A stretch of 64,000 bases of DNA, taken from Anaerohabitans sp964387285 (lineage in GTDB: Bacteria; Zhuqueibacterota; Zhuqueibacteria; Residuimicrobiales; Residuimicrobiaceae). Shown piece by piece: positions 52,197 through 61,493 of this stretch. Location of the stretch: the NCBI GenBank assembly GCA_964387285.1, contig CAYLWO010000011.1:1-64000 (forward strand), written 5' to 3'. The notes under the pieces were generated by a model. It was not told where the DNA came from and did no database searches. It was given only the letters and a program-made list of their open reading frames with translations. The first letter of the stretch is position 1. Each line of letters opens with the position of its first letter. The position numbers and the translations under genes are program-made.

Positions 52197-53720
52197 TTAT
52201 TCCAGATCTGGTTCGATTTTATGCACAAAATGTTTCTCATCCGCAACAACGGTTTCTGCAAATGTTGCGGTCGGCTGCCGGTCGGTTCGATAGGTGAGCA
52301 CCAACCAGACGCACCGGCGCCGGTCTCTGGCCGTTGCTACAGCCTTGTTCCAGATCATGGCCTGATAAGCGGCGTCGCGAATTTTGGTAAACGCCATCCG
52401 ATCCCGTCCGGGCGCGTCATAGGAAACCCAGATGGTGGTATCCTGCAAACCGGGAAAATAGATCGGCCGCCGCAAATAAACGGCCAGCGCCATGCCGGTA
52501 TAATCCAGATCGCACATGACCAGCGATTTCCCGTCCAGCCTGGGCTTGAGATAATCGGCGACCGCCTTACCGGCGGAAAAATGATTGCGCCAATCGTAAT
52601 AAAGCGGAATTAGCGCCGCCAGAACCTGCAACCAGCACAAAGCTCGAAAAAAAACACGTCGAAAGGAATCGGCGGCAGGCTTTGGCGAGGATGGACTCGG
52701 CCATTCGGCATAAATCCAATTGCCCAGAATGAACAAGATCCACAGATAACCGTGATGCCGCCAGGAGCCGTTGAATATTATGAAAAAAAAGATGAAAAAG
52801 GCAATCACAGAAACCAAATAAGCCAGCAGCACATAGGGTTTGCATTTAAAACTCCACACGGTTGCGAAAAACAAAACCAACGACGTCATAAGCAACAGAG
52901 CGCCGAAGCGGATGATGTGGTTGTTCCAGAACTGCACCGACAATCTGGATACCGGTAAAAAGGCATTGGCTGCGGTTTTAAGCGCGTAAATGGCGGACGG
53001 GATGTCGGTGGCTTTCATTTTCAACGCCGGCGAAAAATTACTGCCCGAACCGGGAGTAGACCAGTACGCGGCGACGGCAAAAAAGACCATCACCAACAAA
53101 GAACCCATAACGAGCCGACTCGTTTTTATCGATGATGATTTTTTTTCACGCCGGGATCGCCAGGCTTCCAACCACAACAGCAAAATAAAAAAGCCGACGA
53201 TCAAGCCGTTTAAAATCATGGTAAAAACGGCCAAACCCATCAGCAGCACCATGCCCCAAAAGTACGTGTGACGCTGACGCCAGAGTGCGGCCACGGCAAA
53301 CAACAACAGCAAGCTCAATGAATAGTTGCGCGTCAGCACCGCATATTCGTAAAGAAAAAAATAGCCATAGATCAGCAGCGCCTTTTCCGTTTTTTTAAAC
53401 GGTGCAAAGCGCAACCACAACCACAACGCCAGCAACATAAAAAGCGTGTGGGGAATGCGCACCAGGTGGGGATGGCTGCCCAACCAGGTCGTCGCTTCAA
53501 CCACATAATACCACAACGGCGGATGACCGGTCAACGCGGGCACGGAAACGATATCGCCAAAATCGTGTTGCAGACAAAATGCCCACGGTTCGACCTCATC
53601 ACGCCACATTTCATGGCGTGAAAAAGCCGTCAACACCAGAACCAGCCAGGCGGCCAGCAACAACAGCGTCATGCGCCGGCTGAAAAAATTCCCGTCGTTC
53701 GACTCAGCGGCAGATCCCAT
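52197..53720 (-). CDS. GT-C membrane glycosyltransferase (GT39/ArnT-like)
   Basis: About 10-11 membrane helices with the conserved acidic loop after helix 1 (SRHEMWRDEVEPWAFCLQHD) that binds the polyprenyl-phosphate sugar in GT39/GT83 enzymes. TGHPPLWYYVVEA resembles the second conserved loop. A C-terminal periplasmic domain of about 120 residues follows (RRPIYFPGLQDTTIWVSYD). Length 507 residues. It likely transfers a lipid-linked sugar to a polymer or protein on the outer face of the inner membrane. Donor and acceptor are unknown. Confidence 0.75.
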   Translation of the reverse strand: MGSAAESNDGNFFSRRMTLLLLAAWLVLVLTAFSRHEMWRDEVEPWAFCLQHDFGDIVSVPALTGHPPLWYYVVEATTWLGSHPHLVRIPHTLFMLLALWLWLRFAPFKKTEKALLIYGYFFLYEYAVLTRNYSLSLLLLFAVAALWRQRHTYFWGMVLLMGLAVFTMILNGLIVGFFILLLWLEAWRSRREKKSSSIKTSRLVMGSLLVMVFFAVAAYWSTPGSGSNFSPALKMKATDIPSAIYALKTAANAFLPVSRLSVQFWNNHIIRFGALLLMTSLVLFFATVWSFKCKPYVLLAYLVSVIAFFIFFFIIFNGSWRHHGYLWILFILGNWIYAEWPSPSSPKPAADSFRRVFFRALCWLQVLAALIPLYYDWRNHFSAGKAVADYLKPRLDGKSLVMCDLDYTGMALAVYLRRPIYFPGLQDTTIWVSYDAPGRDRMAFTKIRDAAYQAMIWNKAVATARDRRRCVWLVLTYRTDRQPTATFAETVVADEKHFVHKIEPDLE

Positions 53721-53763
53721 AGGTTAATCCATCACTTGGTTAAAGTAATCTGGATTGTCTTAC

Positions 53764-54843
53764 TCACACACAGGACAGATAGAGTTCTTCAAATTCCATA
53801 ATCTGTTTGCCGACTGAAAAATAATCCTCCACCCTTTTGCGACCGGCTCTGCCCCAGCGCTCTGCCCGACCAGGATCCGCCAACACGGTCTTCATGGCCT
53901 GGGCCAAAGCCTGGGGGTCTTGCTTTTCCACGAGAAGCCCGGTCTCTTCGTGCAGCACCAATTCTCCGGAACCTTCCACATTCGTGGCAATGACCGGACG
54001 ACATCGCGCCATGGCCTCCAGCAATACGTTCGGGAATCCTTCCCATAGAGAGGGCAAAACAAAGGCATCCCATTTCGCCAACAAATCCGGCACATCATCT
54101 CTGCGGCCGAGAAAGGATACATGGGAATCGACGCCCAGCTGTTTGGCCTGTTGACGCAATACCTCTTCTTTCTCACCATGGCCGGCAAACTGCCAGCGGG
54201 CCTGCGGATACTCGGCCAGTACCGAGGGAATGGCTTCAAGCAGGTAACTATGTCCTTTTTGATGCGCCAGGCGCGCGGCTGTGCCGAAAACAAAATGCTC
54301 CTGGTTCCGGTTAGGTTCAGCCAGAGTATATTTTCGCAAATCCACGCCGTAATAGATGGTGACGATCTTGTTGGGATCCTGACCGCGATCGCGAATGATA
54401 TAGGGCCAAATGGAATTAGACACCGCCACCACGACGTCGAATCGTGAACTGGTAAGTTTATACATCCGCTTTTGATGCGGCTTTAATTGACCGGTGATGG
54501 CTTCCCAGGATATCAAGGCCTTGGGTTTATACAAACAAGTCGATAACGCACCAATTACGTCGGCGAAAAACAGGGTGGTCATTATAATGTCGGCCTTGAG
54601 CGAACGCGACAGTTTGGCCAGTTTAAACGGCAAGGTATAATCAAAACGTCGAGCTTTGGGCAACATATAAACCGGCAAATCCAGGCTGCGAAATCGTTCT
54701 TCCAATGGACCGCCGATGCCGACGCATACGATTGAGATATTAAAGAGGTCCCGGTTCAATCGCGACACCAATTCCAACAGTTTGAGTTCCGCGCCACCGA
54801 CGCTGAATCCGTACACTACCTGGAGCAGATTAATGCGCTTCAT
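53764..54843 (-). CDS. GT4 glycosyltransferase
   Basis: A GT-B fold family 4 enzyme of 359 residues. The N-terminal domain starts NLLQVVYGFSVGGAELKLLE, the glycine-rich acceptor loop. The C-terminal nucleotide-sugar domain has GTAARLAHQKGHSYLLEAIP, and the E-x7-E motif lies in LPSLWEGFPNVLLEAMA. It adds a sugar from a nucleotide donor to a growing lipid-linked chain on the cytoplasmic side. Its start overlaps the upstream gene by 4 bases (ATGA). The sugar specificity cannot be read from sequence. Confidence 0.88.
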   Translation of the reverse strand: MKRINLLQVVYGFSVGGAELKLLELVSRLNRDLFNISIVCVGIGGPLEERFRSLDLPVYMLPKARRFDYTLPFKLAKLSRSLKADIIMTTLFFADVIGALSTCLYKPKALISWEAITGQLKPHQKRMYKLTSSRFDVVVAVSNSIWPYIIRDRGQDPNKIVTIYYGVDLRKYTLAEPNRNQEHFVFGTAARLAHQKGHSYLLEAIPSVLAEYPQARWQFAGHGEKEEVLRQQAKQLGVDSHVSFLGRRDDVPDLLAKWDAFVLPSLWEGFPNVLLEAMARCRPVIATNVEGSGELVLHEETGLLVEKQDPQALAQAMKTVLADPGRAERWGRAGRKRVEDYFSVGKQIMEFEELYLSCV

Positions 54844-55955
54844 AGATTCTCCGTTCCTTTTCCGGTTGCGACCTGTTGAAAGAGCATTTCGTAATCGCTG
54901 GTGACTTTGGCCCAGGAGTAGTGCTGATGCACATGACTCCTGACTCTATCCCGATACTCCTGCACCACCTCCGGATGATCCAACAAATATTGCATCTGTT
55001 CCACCAGATTGTCATCGTCATGGGTGTGAAAATACACGCCGGCGTTCTGCAGGACCTCTTTATGTTCCGGCACTTTATTGGCTAAAACGCAATTGCCGTA
55101 GCCCATGCCCTCCAATAATGCCGGATGCGTCCCTCCTACTTCGGTGGCCTGCACATAAAAGTAAGCATGAGATTGCAGCTCCCGATATCCCTGGCCGAAT
55201 ACGTATCCAGTAAAAATAATGCGCGGGTCCTGCGTGGAGCGCAACTGCTTGATGTATTCTGAACTGTATGGCGCATCGCCCACCATGACCAGATGTAGAT
55301 CGGTCTTGGTTCTTTCAAACGCCTGCACCACGCGATGAGCGTTGTTCTCAGGTTCCATTCGCGAAACGTATAATACGTATCGACGCGGCTGCAAGCCATA
55401 TTGATCCAGGACCTGGCGCGTCTTCTCGGGAACCTCGGGCGCGCCATAAGGTATATAGGTTGTGTTTTTTTTGAATTTGCTTTTATAATATTGCTGAACA
55501 TCCCGGGCATCAGAGACCAGGCGAGTCGCTGTGAACGTGGCCAGACGCTCGGAAACCTTGTAAAAATTTTTCCCCAGCCAATTCCACTTCTGTCTTTTCC
55601 ATTCCAGGCCGTCTACGTTCAACACCGTGGGTTTCCCCATGAGGCGCGGCAGCCAGGCAAAAATGGCATTGGCGCTGTTGCAGATAAAGACCACGTCGTA
55701 GCGATGAAAAAAACTGTACAGCGTGCACACCAGCGTATGCACGACGGTGTCCAGGTACTTGTGACTGATGGTCGGCAGAATTTTGATGTGCACGCCCTTA
55801 TACATCTCTTCCTTATAATCGATGATATTGGCGCGGCCGAATACCGTCACGTCATGGCCGCGGCCGGCCAGCCGCGGCGCCATTTCCTCGATAAACGTCT
55901 CAAATCCGCCGTAATTCGCCGGAATCCCGCGGATGCCCATAATCGCTATTTTCAT
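54840..55955 (-). CDS. GT4 glycosyltransferase (DUF1972-type, rhamnosyl/fucosyltransferase-like)
   Basis: The N-terminus MKIAIMGIRGIPANYGGFET is the signature of the DUF1972 subgroup of family 4 transferases found in capsule and O-antigen clusters. ICNSANAIFAWLPRLMGKPT, DGLEWKRQKWNWLGK and the donor domain (YVSRMEPENNAHRVVQAFE; AYFYVQATEVGGTHPALLE) follow. Length 371 residues. Members often add rhamnose or a deoxy-sugar. It overlaps neighbours by 4 bases at both ends, in line with a single translated series. Confidence 0.88.
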   Translation of the reverse strand: MKIAIMGIRGIPANYGGFETFIEEMAPRLAGRGHDVTVFGRANIIDYKEEMYKGVHIKILPTISHKYLDTVVHTLVCTLYSFFHRYDVVFICNSANAIFAWLPRLMGKPTVLNVDGLEWKRQKWNWLGKNFYKVSERLATFTATRLVSDARDVQQYYKSKFKKNTTYIPYGAPEVPEKTRQVLDQYGLQPRRYVLYVSRMEPENNAHRVVQAFERTKTDLHLVMVGDAPYSSEYIKQLRSTQDPRIIFTGYVFGQGYRELQSHAYFYVQATEVGGTHPALLEGMGYGNCVLANKVPEHKEVLQNAGVYFHTHDDDNLVEQMQYLLDHPEVVQEYRDRVRSHVHQHYSWAKVTSDYEMLFQQVATGKGTENL

Positions 55956-57454
55956 GATATCAATGCCGTTTGCGATTCACCCGATTCATTAACTTTTTCA
56001 TGATCATTTTTCTTGAACAGATGCACCAATTGCACCATCTCCTGAAAATGACGTCGATACAGTAAATACAAACTCAAAAGATAAACGCTGCCGACCAGTG
56101 GAACGCCCAGTACAAAGGTCACGAGGAGAGACCAATGAAAAACAGAGTAGCTCAGAAATTTATAACCCGCCCCGGCCAGCGCCATCAGCAGTACGGAAAT
56201 AAACGCCGGCTGCATGGCGCCATAAAAATCGCGATCGCGCAGATGCACCTGACGATTGGTAACGGATTGAATGATTGGAAAGGACAACAAGTATAGTCCG
56301 CTAAAAGCGATGGTGACGCCGATCAGGCCATAGTGCGTGCCGAAAAAAATGGCCGCCGCAAAAGGCAGCAGATAGATCACGTTCCAGGCCAATTCAATGT
56401 TGAGCCGACGACGAGCGATCAACACCGAGCCTTTGATCGTCACCACGGATTTCAACATGGCATACGGTATTAAAATGGTCAGGGGAATCACCATGTCTTC
56501 ATATTTACTGCTGAGCACAAGCAATATGCATTCGCGCGCAAACACGCCCAATCCGACCAGCAACGGAAAAGTCAGCGTAGAGATGCAGGCGATGGCCTGC
56601 ATGTATCCCTTGCGAAACGTTGCAATATCATCCTGCACGGAAGCAAAGGCCGGGAAAGCCACCTTGGACACAATTTGCGAGAGGCGGCTCACCGGCGTTT
56701 TGACGATATTCAGCAGCAGACCGTACGATGCCACCGCCTCCGCTCCGAGATAGCGGCTGACAAGTGAAATATCGGAATTCATATTCACATAGAGCGCAAC
56801 GTCGTTCGCCAGCACCTTGGCGCTGAAACCCATCAAACCGCGGAATTCCTGCCATTGGAAGTGGAACTGGGGCCGCCAGGAGGAGGAGAGCCAGACCAGG
56901 ACGGCGATCACCATATCCCGGGCCACGATGCTGAACACCAGACTCCAGGGACCAAAACCCAGGAACGCCAGCGCGACCGCAACGCAGCCGCTCAACAGGG
57001 CCGCCGTCATCTCGATCATGCTCAGTCGTTTAAAATTCATCTCCTTGGCCAACAGGGCGCGCGGCACCACCGCCAAAGCGCCAATAATAAAACCGATCGA
57101 CAGCACGATGAGAATCCCGGCTACCGAGGCGTTATGTAAAAGGACAGAGATCGGTTGTGAGGCCAAAGCGAAAAAGGCAAACAACGCAATCCCGAATCCC
57201 ATACCTCCCCAAAAGATCGAGGAGAGATGATTCCTGTTCAAGTCCTGATGCAAAACAATTGCGGTGCCTAATCCGGTCTCATTGATAATGGTAACGGCGG
57301 TTGTGACCAACACGGCCAAATTGGCCACTCCCATGTCCGTTTTCGACAACAGACGGGCCAAAACGAAGAGCACGATAATTTGCACGCCCTGCATACCCAT
57401 TTTCGCCGCACCGGTCCAAAAGATGCCCAAAATGGTTTTTTTCTTTAGCGACAT
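55952..57454 (-). CDS. Oligosaccharide flippase (Wzx/WzxC-type, MOP superfamily)
   Basis: A membrane protein of 500 residues with 13-14 helices and the MOP/Polysacc_synt opening KTILGIFWTGAAKMGMQGVQ. The middle FSAKVLANDVALYVNMNSD and SRYLGAEAVASYGLLLNIV match the WzxC branch. It flips undecaprenyl-linked repeat units across the inner membrane. A basic cytoplasmic tail ends the protein. It overlaps the GT4 gene after it by 4 bases and the GT-C gene before it by 10. No wzy polymerase or wzz co-polymerase gene is visible here, so either a GT-C gene does that job or the genes lie beyond the window edge. Confidence 0.88.
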   Translation of the reverse strand: MSLKKKTILGIFWTGAAKMGMQGVQIIVLFVLARLLSKTDMGVANLAVLVTTAVTIINETGLGTAIVLHQDLNRNHLSSIFWGGMGFGIALFAFFALASQPISVLLHNASVAGILIVLSIGFIIGALAVVPRALLAKEMNFKRLSMIEMTAALLSGCVAVALAFLGFGPWSLVFSIVARDMVIAVLVWLSSSWRPQFHFQWQEFRGLMGFSAKVLANDVALYVNMNSDISLVSRYLGAEAVASYGLLLNIVKTPVSRLSQIVSKVAFPAFASVQDDIATFRKGYMQAIACISTLTFPLLVGLGVFARECILLVLSSKYEDMVIPLTILIPYAMLKSVVTIKGSVLIARRRLNIELAWNVIYLLPFAAAIFFGTHYGLIGVTIAFSGLYLLSFPIIQSVTNRQVHLRDRDFYGAMQPAFISVLLMALAGAGYKFLSYSVFHWSLLVTFVLGVPLVGSVYLLSLYLLYRRHFQEMVQLVHLFKKNDHEKVNESGESQTALIS

Positions 57455-59307
57455 GGCTTCAGGCTCTGGGTTAAAGAAGACGATGGTTGCACCGGCGAAA
57501 CCAACAAGCGATAAACTTCAACCGGATGATTGGATTCGGAAAACGTCGCCGTTTTTTCATAATGGGTTTCGAGTTCGTCCTGAATGACAGTCCAGTAGCG
57601 ACTGTATTTGCGTTGCGTATAGTCGTCTAAAATGATAAAATCCGGACGTTGCTCCGCAAACTGGTCGGCAAAGTCGTGGCGAAATTTTCTCAGCACTTCG
57701 GTCGGATGGGCGATGTTCAACCAGGGCTGCAATCCGGATTCAAATGCCCAAATCGTGGCGCCGGCCAAAACGGTGGCATCCTTACTCTCTTTCGCGAGCA
57801 AACCAGTTACCTGCTGCAAGGTCCTGGGCGACCAAACGCATTCATAGCGCGGTCCCAGGCGTGAACTGGAATAGGCGGCGGTCAGGATTACGGCCAAGGC
57901 AATGACGCCCCAGGCCGCGTTACGCCGACCCATTTTCAGCATGCGCATCACAAAATAGAGTGCAATGGTTATTACCGGCATCTGCCAAAACAGCGAGAGA
58001 TCGGCGGTTGATGTCTGTAAACCAACGCCCAGTACAAAAGCTGTTTGCATAATCCATTTCGGCCGTTCCCTTCGCAAAAAAACGACCAGCAATACCAGGT
58101 AGGCCAGCCAATAAAATATCCATAAAGGCCAATGGCTCCCATGCAGCACGCGCAGCAAAATCATCACAAGGTAAAAAATCGAAACGGCCACCAGAACCAT
58201 CCACCCTTTTATGCCCTCTTTGCGAAACAACCGACACGAAACGATCAGTATGGCCGGCGTCAATACTTCTATGAAATATTGACTGAAAAATCCGCGTTGC
58301 ACCGAATGAAACAGATACATCATCAACGCCGTTGCCAACCACAGTACCGGGAAACCGAGCAGAGAGCGCCGGAAGCGGTGGCGCAGGGATTTCCAATCAT
58401 CGATCAGCAAAAACAACAAGAGCAGCAAAATACAGAATGACAGCGCCAGACCGTCCTGCCACGCCTGTATGGTGATCGACATGTCCTGGTCCATAATGCG
58501 AAAACCGACGCTGTCGGCGATGCGATATTGCGCCGGCGCCAGGCCCAACACATGCAGACCACGTGAAAAAATCAATTCCAGCGGATTGACGGATGAAAAG
58601 ATGATCTCTTTGAAAGACAGCCACCGGCTATAGATCAGGACAACCAAAGCGCAAACGGCGGCAAAACCTGCCGTATATACGGTCAAAGCAGCCAGGCGAA
58701 AATTTCTGGCCGCATGGCCGTTGAAACATAAAAAAAGCAACACCGACAACGGCAGATAGAGCGTTGATTGCCGTACATAGTATGCCAGGCCGGCAGCGAC
58801 GCCGGCCAGAAAGAACGGCACGGTCACAACATCGGTTTGACGCAGAGCGCGCAGAAAAAAGTAAACGCTCAGCACGGCCAACATAATGGCCGGCGGCTCT
58901 GTTTTAACCACCGGCGCCCAGATTACCACAAAAGGATAAAATGAATAAAGCAGAGCGGCGAGCAGACCGGAGCGTCGATTCGCCAGCCGGCTGGAAATAG
59001 CGTATAACAACCAGGCTGTCGCCATTTGGCACAGAATCACAACCACTCTGCCAACCCATAAATGGGCGCCGAACAACTTGATGGCGCCGGCCAGCAGCAC
59101 GATGTAAAAAGGCTGCTTGGAACCAAAATCTACCAAAGGCGTCAGTCCTTGCAACAAAAGTCGTGCATCCATCAAATGCGCGCCTTCATCCGGATTGATC
59201 CAGCGCACCGGCAGGAGCAACAGGCGCAGCGCCAGACCGGACAGCAAAATAAACGCCAAGGTCACGGAAGGATGTTGCTGCAATTTTTGATATAGCTTGA
59301 TCACCAT
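57445..59307 (-). CDS. GT-C membrane glycosyltransferase (GT39-like)
   Basis: About 11-12 membrane helices. The first periplasmic loop has the acidic motif RWINPDEGAHLMDARLLLQG, and the second has FGSKQPFYIVLLAG, as in dolichyl/polyprenyl-phosphate mannosyltransferase-like proteins. A C-terminal soluble domain of about 150 residues (YECVWSPRTLQQVTGLLAKE; FIILDDYTQRKYSRYW) faces the periplasm. Length 620 residues. It presumably uses a polyprenyl-phosphate sugar made by one of the GT2 enzymes in this cluster. It starts 4 bases after the upstream deacetylase gene. Confidence 0.78.
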   Translation of the reverse strand: MVIKLYQKLQQHPSVTLAFILLSGLALRLLLLPVRWINPDEGAHLMDARLLLQGLTPLVDFGSKQPFYIVLLAGAIKLFGAHLWVGRVVVILCQMATAWLLYAISSRLANRRSGLLAALLYSFYPFVVIWAPVVKTEPPAIMLAVLSVYFFLRALRQTDVVTVPFFLAGVAAGLAYYVRQSTLYLPLSVLLFLCFNGHAARNFRLAALTVYTAGFAAVCALVVLIYSRWLSFKEIIFSSVNPLELIFSRGLHVLGLAPAQYRIADSVGFRIMDQDMSITIQAWQDGLALSFCILLLLLFLLIDDWKSLRHRFRRSLLGFPVLWLATALMMYLFHSVQRGFFSQYFIEVLTPAILIVSCRLFRKEGIKGWMVLVAVSIFYLVMILLRVLHGSHWPLWIFYWLAYLVLLVVFLRRERPKWIMQTAFVLGVGLQTSTADLSLFWQMPVITIALYFVMRMLKMGRRNAAWGVIALAVILTAAYSSSRLGPRYECVWSPRTLQQVTGLLAKESKDATVLAGATIWAFESGLQPWLNIAHPTEVLRKFRHDFADQFAEQRPDFIILDDYTQRKYSRYWTVIQDELETHYEKTATFSESNHPVEVYRLLVSPVQPSSSLTQSLKPCR

Positions 59308-59311
59308 ATAT

Positions 59312-60166
59312 TCACGACTGACTTTTATTCTGCTCTGCTGATGAAACCAACCTGACGCCGCGTGCGCTCAATGCTTCGGCCACCTGCGGATCACATAAAG
59401 CCTGCAGCTCCTGAAACCGGTCGATCCGGTTGGCCGGATAATCCTGGTTGATATCTGCGCCGGCCGGATGACACATCAATTCATGCACACCCGGCGGCAG
59501 AATCTGAACAAACTGCAGCAACGCGCGTTTTTTATTCCGCCTGTTCATAAAATCCGTTCCCCAAAAACGGCAAGGATGGGTTTCGCCGTTGTACAAAAGA
59601 CGCCCGGCCCGGCGGTAGAGACGATTAATCATGCGGGTTTGCAGCGAGCCCGTCGTCTCGGTTTCTACAAATGTGCGCAACACCGGCGTCCCGTATTCAT
59701 GCGCGATCTCTGCAACTATCCGGCCCACCACCGGTACAGCATGCACATGCTGGTGACTATCAACATGAGTGATGGTGATGCCGGCATCGAGAACTACCTG
59801 CCATTGCGCGCGAATTTCGGTTTTCAAGTGAGAGAGAGAAAAAGCATTTCTGAAAACTTGGCGCAGAAATGCCCACTTGCCAAAAAACAGACCGTGGGCA
59901 TCAACCAGAGAATCCACAGCCGAAATTAAAGACACCGGCCTGCCACAGGTCAGATTTATGTGTAAACCGACAGCCAGTCCCGGCATCTGCCTGGCCAGAG
60001 CACAGGCCTCTGCAAAACCGGCGGTGTTGGCCATAAGCGAAGCAGAGGTGAGAATGCCATAGTGCGATGCAGCAACGATTCCTTGGTTTACGGATGCGCA
60101 TAAACCAAAATCATCGCCGTTGACAATCAGGGAAACCGTTTGCCCGGATCGATAATTAGAATTCAA
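59312..60166 (-). CDS. ChbG/HpnK (YdjC-like) carbohydrate deacetylase
   Basis: YdjC-family enzymes deacetylate N-acetylated sugars using a divalent metal. NGDDFGLCASVNQGI is the opening motif with the catalytic Asp; GLHINLTCGRP and DSHQHVHAVPVV supply metal histidines; ELMCHPAG is the closing motif. I chose TTG 60166, which overlaps the upstream GT4 stop by 11 bases; a longer in-frame ATG (60253) would run 98 bases into that gene and give an unusual N-terminus. Length 284 residues. In this cluster it may remove an acetyl group from a lipid-linked amino sugar, as HpnK- and PelA-type steps do elsewhere. Confidence 0.82.
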   Translation of the reverse strand: MNSNYRSGQTVSLIVNGDDFGLCASVNQGIVAASHYGILTSASLMANTAGFAEACALARQMPGLAVGLHINLTCGRPVSLISAVDSLVDAHGLFFGKWAFLRQVFRNAFSLSHLKTEIRAQWQVVLDAGITITHVDSHQHVHAVPVVGRIVAEIAHEYGTPVLRTFVETETTGSLQTRMINRLYRRAGRLLYNGETHPCRFWGTDFMNRRNKKRALLQFVQILPPGVHELMCHPAGADINQDYPANRIDRFQELQALCDPQVAEALSARGVRLVSSAEQNKSQS

Positions 60167-61493
60167 GTGTTGCGAGATGTTTTTCAAAAAGGCTGACCAA
60201 TTCTGTGGTCTTGACTTTGGCGTCGAAAACTTGCTCAACGCGCTTGCGTCCATTCAGGCCCATGCGTTTGACCTGCGCCGGATCCAGCAATAATTCGTGC
60301 AGCACCTCTGCCAGGAGTTCCGGCTCATTCGGCGCCAGCAACCTGCCGGTCGCCGCATCGCGGACCAGCTCGGGGATGCCCGAGATATGGGTCGAGACGA
60401 CCGGCAACCGCATGGCCATGGCTTCGGCAATAACGTTGGGTATGCCGTCGCGGTCGCCGTTCTCATCTTCGACGCACGGGAGGACAAACAGCGTCGCTTT
60501 CTGGTAGAATTGCAGAATCTGTTGCGGCGCGCAGGCACCCCAAAACTTGACGATCTCGTGCAAATGATTGATGCGAGAGAACAATTCCAGTCGCGGTCGT
60601 TCCGGGCCATCGCCGACAATCCAAATTTGAAACGGGGTTTGCTTCTGTTTTAAAATCAGGGCGGCGCGCAACAAGACACCCAATCCTTTTTTCTTCACCA
60701 GCCGACCGACCGATAACAGCACCGGCGGCGTCTCCTTTTCCGCACCCGTCGGCAGTTCGAAACGGTCCAGATCCGTGCCGTGATAAATGGGATAAATTTT
60801 TTCGCAATCCAGTTGTGGATAATTTTCCCGTAGATAGGTTTTGTTGTACTCATTGCACGTGACGATAAAACGGGCATCGGCAAATTTTTCCGGCAATAAT
60901 TCCGGAGAGATAAAAATATCCATAGCATGTGCAGAGATGCTATAAGGCGTTTGCGTCAACCTGTGCACCAGCAATGCAAAGCTGGAAGGAATGTTGGCGA
61001 ACGCCGCATGCATCCAATCATATTTTTCACGACGGATATAGCGGGCGAAAGGCATCACGACAAAAAAATGCAATAGAATATTCTGCCGGTCTGCGTGCGC
61101 CATATGTTTGCGTCGTTCCACGCCGTTCAACGAGGTGCGCAGCAAGGATAACAAGGACGCTTGACGATTGCGATGCTGCCAGGCATAACGAAATGTGCGC
61201 CAATAGGTCAAGGGCGATTTAAAGAAAAAATAACCATGGCTGGGCAAAATTTTTAAAAAGCGCATGTACCTGGACCAATAAATAGTCTGCGCTTTCAGCC
61301 CTGGATCGTTCAGATCGTTTTCATCAGGTTTGGGTTTAAACAGAGAGATTACCTGAACATCGAACCCGGCCTGAAGCAGATTTTTCACTTCCGCAACGAT
61401 AAAAGTTTCCGATAATAACGGAAACAAGTTGGTGATATAGGCGATCTTTTTTATTACACCGTTGTTTTTGTCTTCACTCATCTGCAGCTGCAT
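60156..61493 (-). CDS. GT4 glycosyltransferase (colanic-acid/exopolysaccharide type)
   Basis: A GT-B enzyme of 445 residues. The N-terminus has AYITNLFPLLSETFIVAEVK, the opening of WcaL/ExoL-like transferases. The donor domain has SVGRLVKKKGLGVLLRAALI, WIVGDGPERPRLE, and the E-x7-E region EDENGDRDGIPNVIAEAMAM. The start ATG overlaps the stop of the upstream GT2 gene (TAATG). WcaL/AmsK relatives add galactose or a similar sugar late in colanic-acid or amylovoran synthesis. Specificity here is open. Confidence 0.87.
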   Translation of the reverse strand: MQLQMSEDKNNGVIKKIAYITNLFPLLSETFIVAEVKNLLQAGFDVQVISLFKPKPDENDLNDPGLKAQTIYWSRYMRFLKILPSHGYFFFKSPLTYWRTFRYAWQHRNRQASLLSLLRTSLNGVERRKHMAHADRQNILLHFFVVMPFARYIRREKYDWMHAAFANIPSSFALLVHRLTQTPYSISAHAMDIFISPELLPEKFADARFIVTCNEYNKTYLRENYPQLDCEKIYPIYHGTDLDRFELPTGAEKETPPVLLSVGRLVKKKGLGVLLRAALILKQKQTPFQIWIVGDGPERPRLELFSRINHLHEIVKFWGACAPQQILQFYQKATLFVLPCVEDENGDRDGIPNVIAEAMAMRLPVVSTHISGIPELVRDAATGRLLAPNEPELLAEVLHELLLDPAQVKRMGLNGRKRVEQVFDAKVKTTELVSLFEKHLATLEF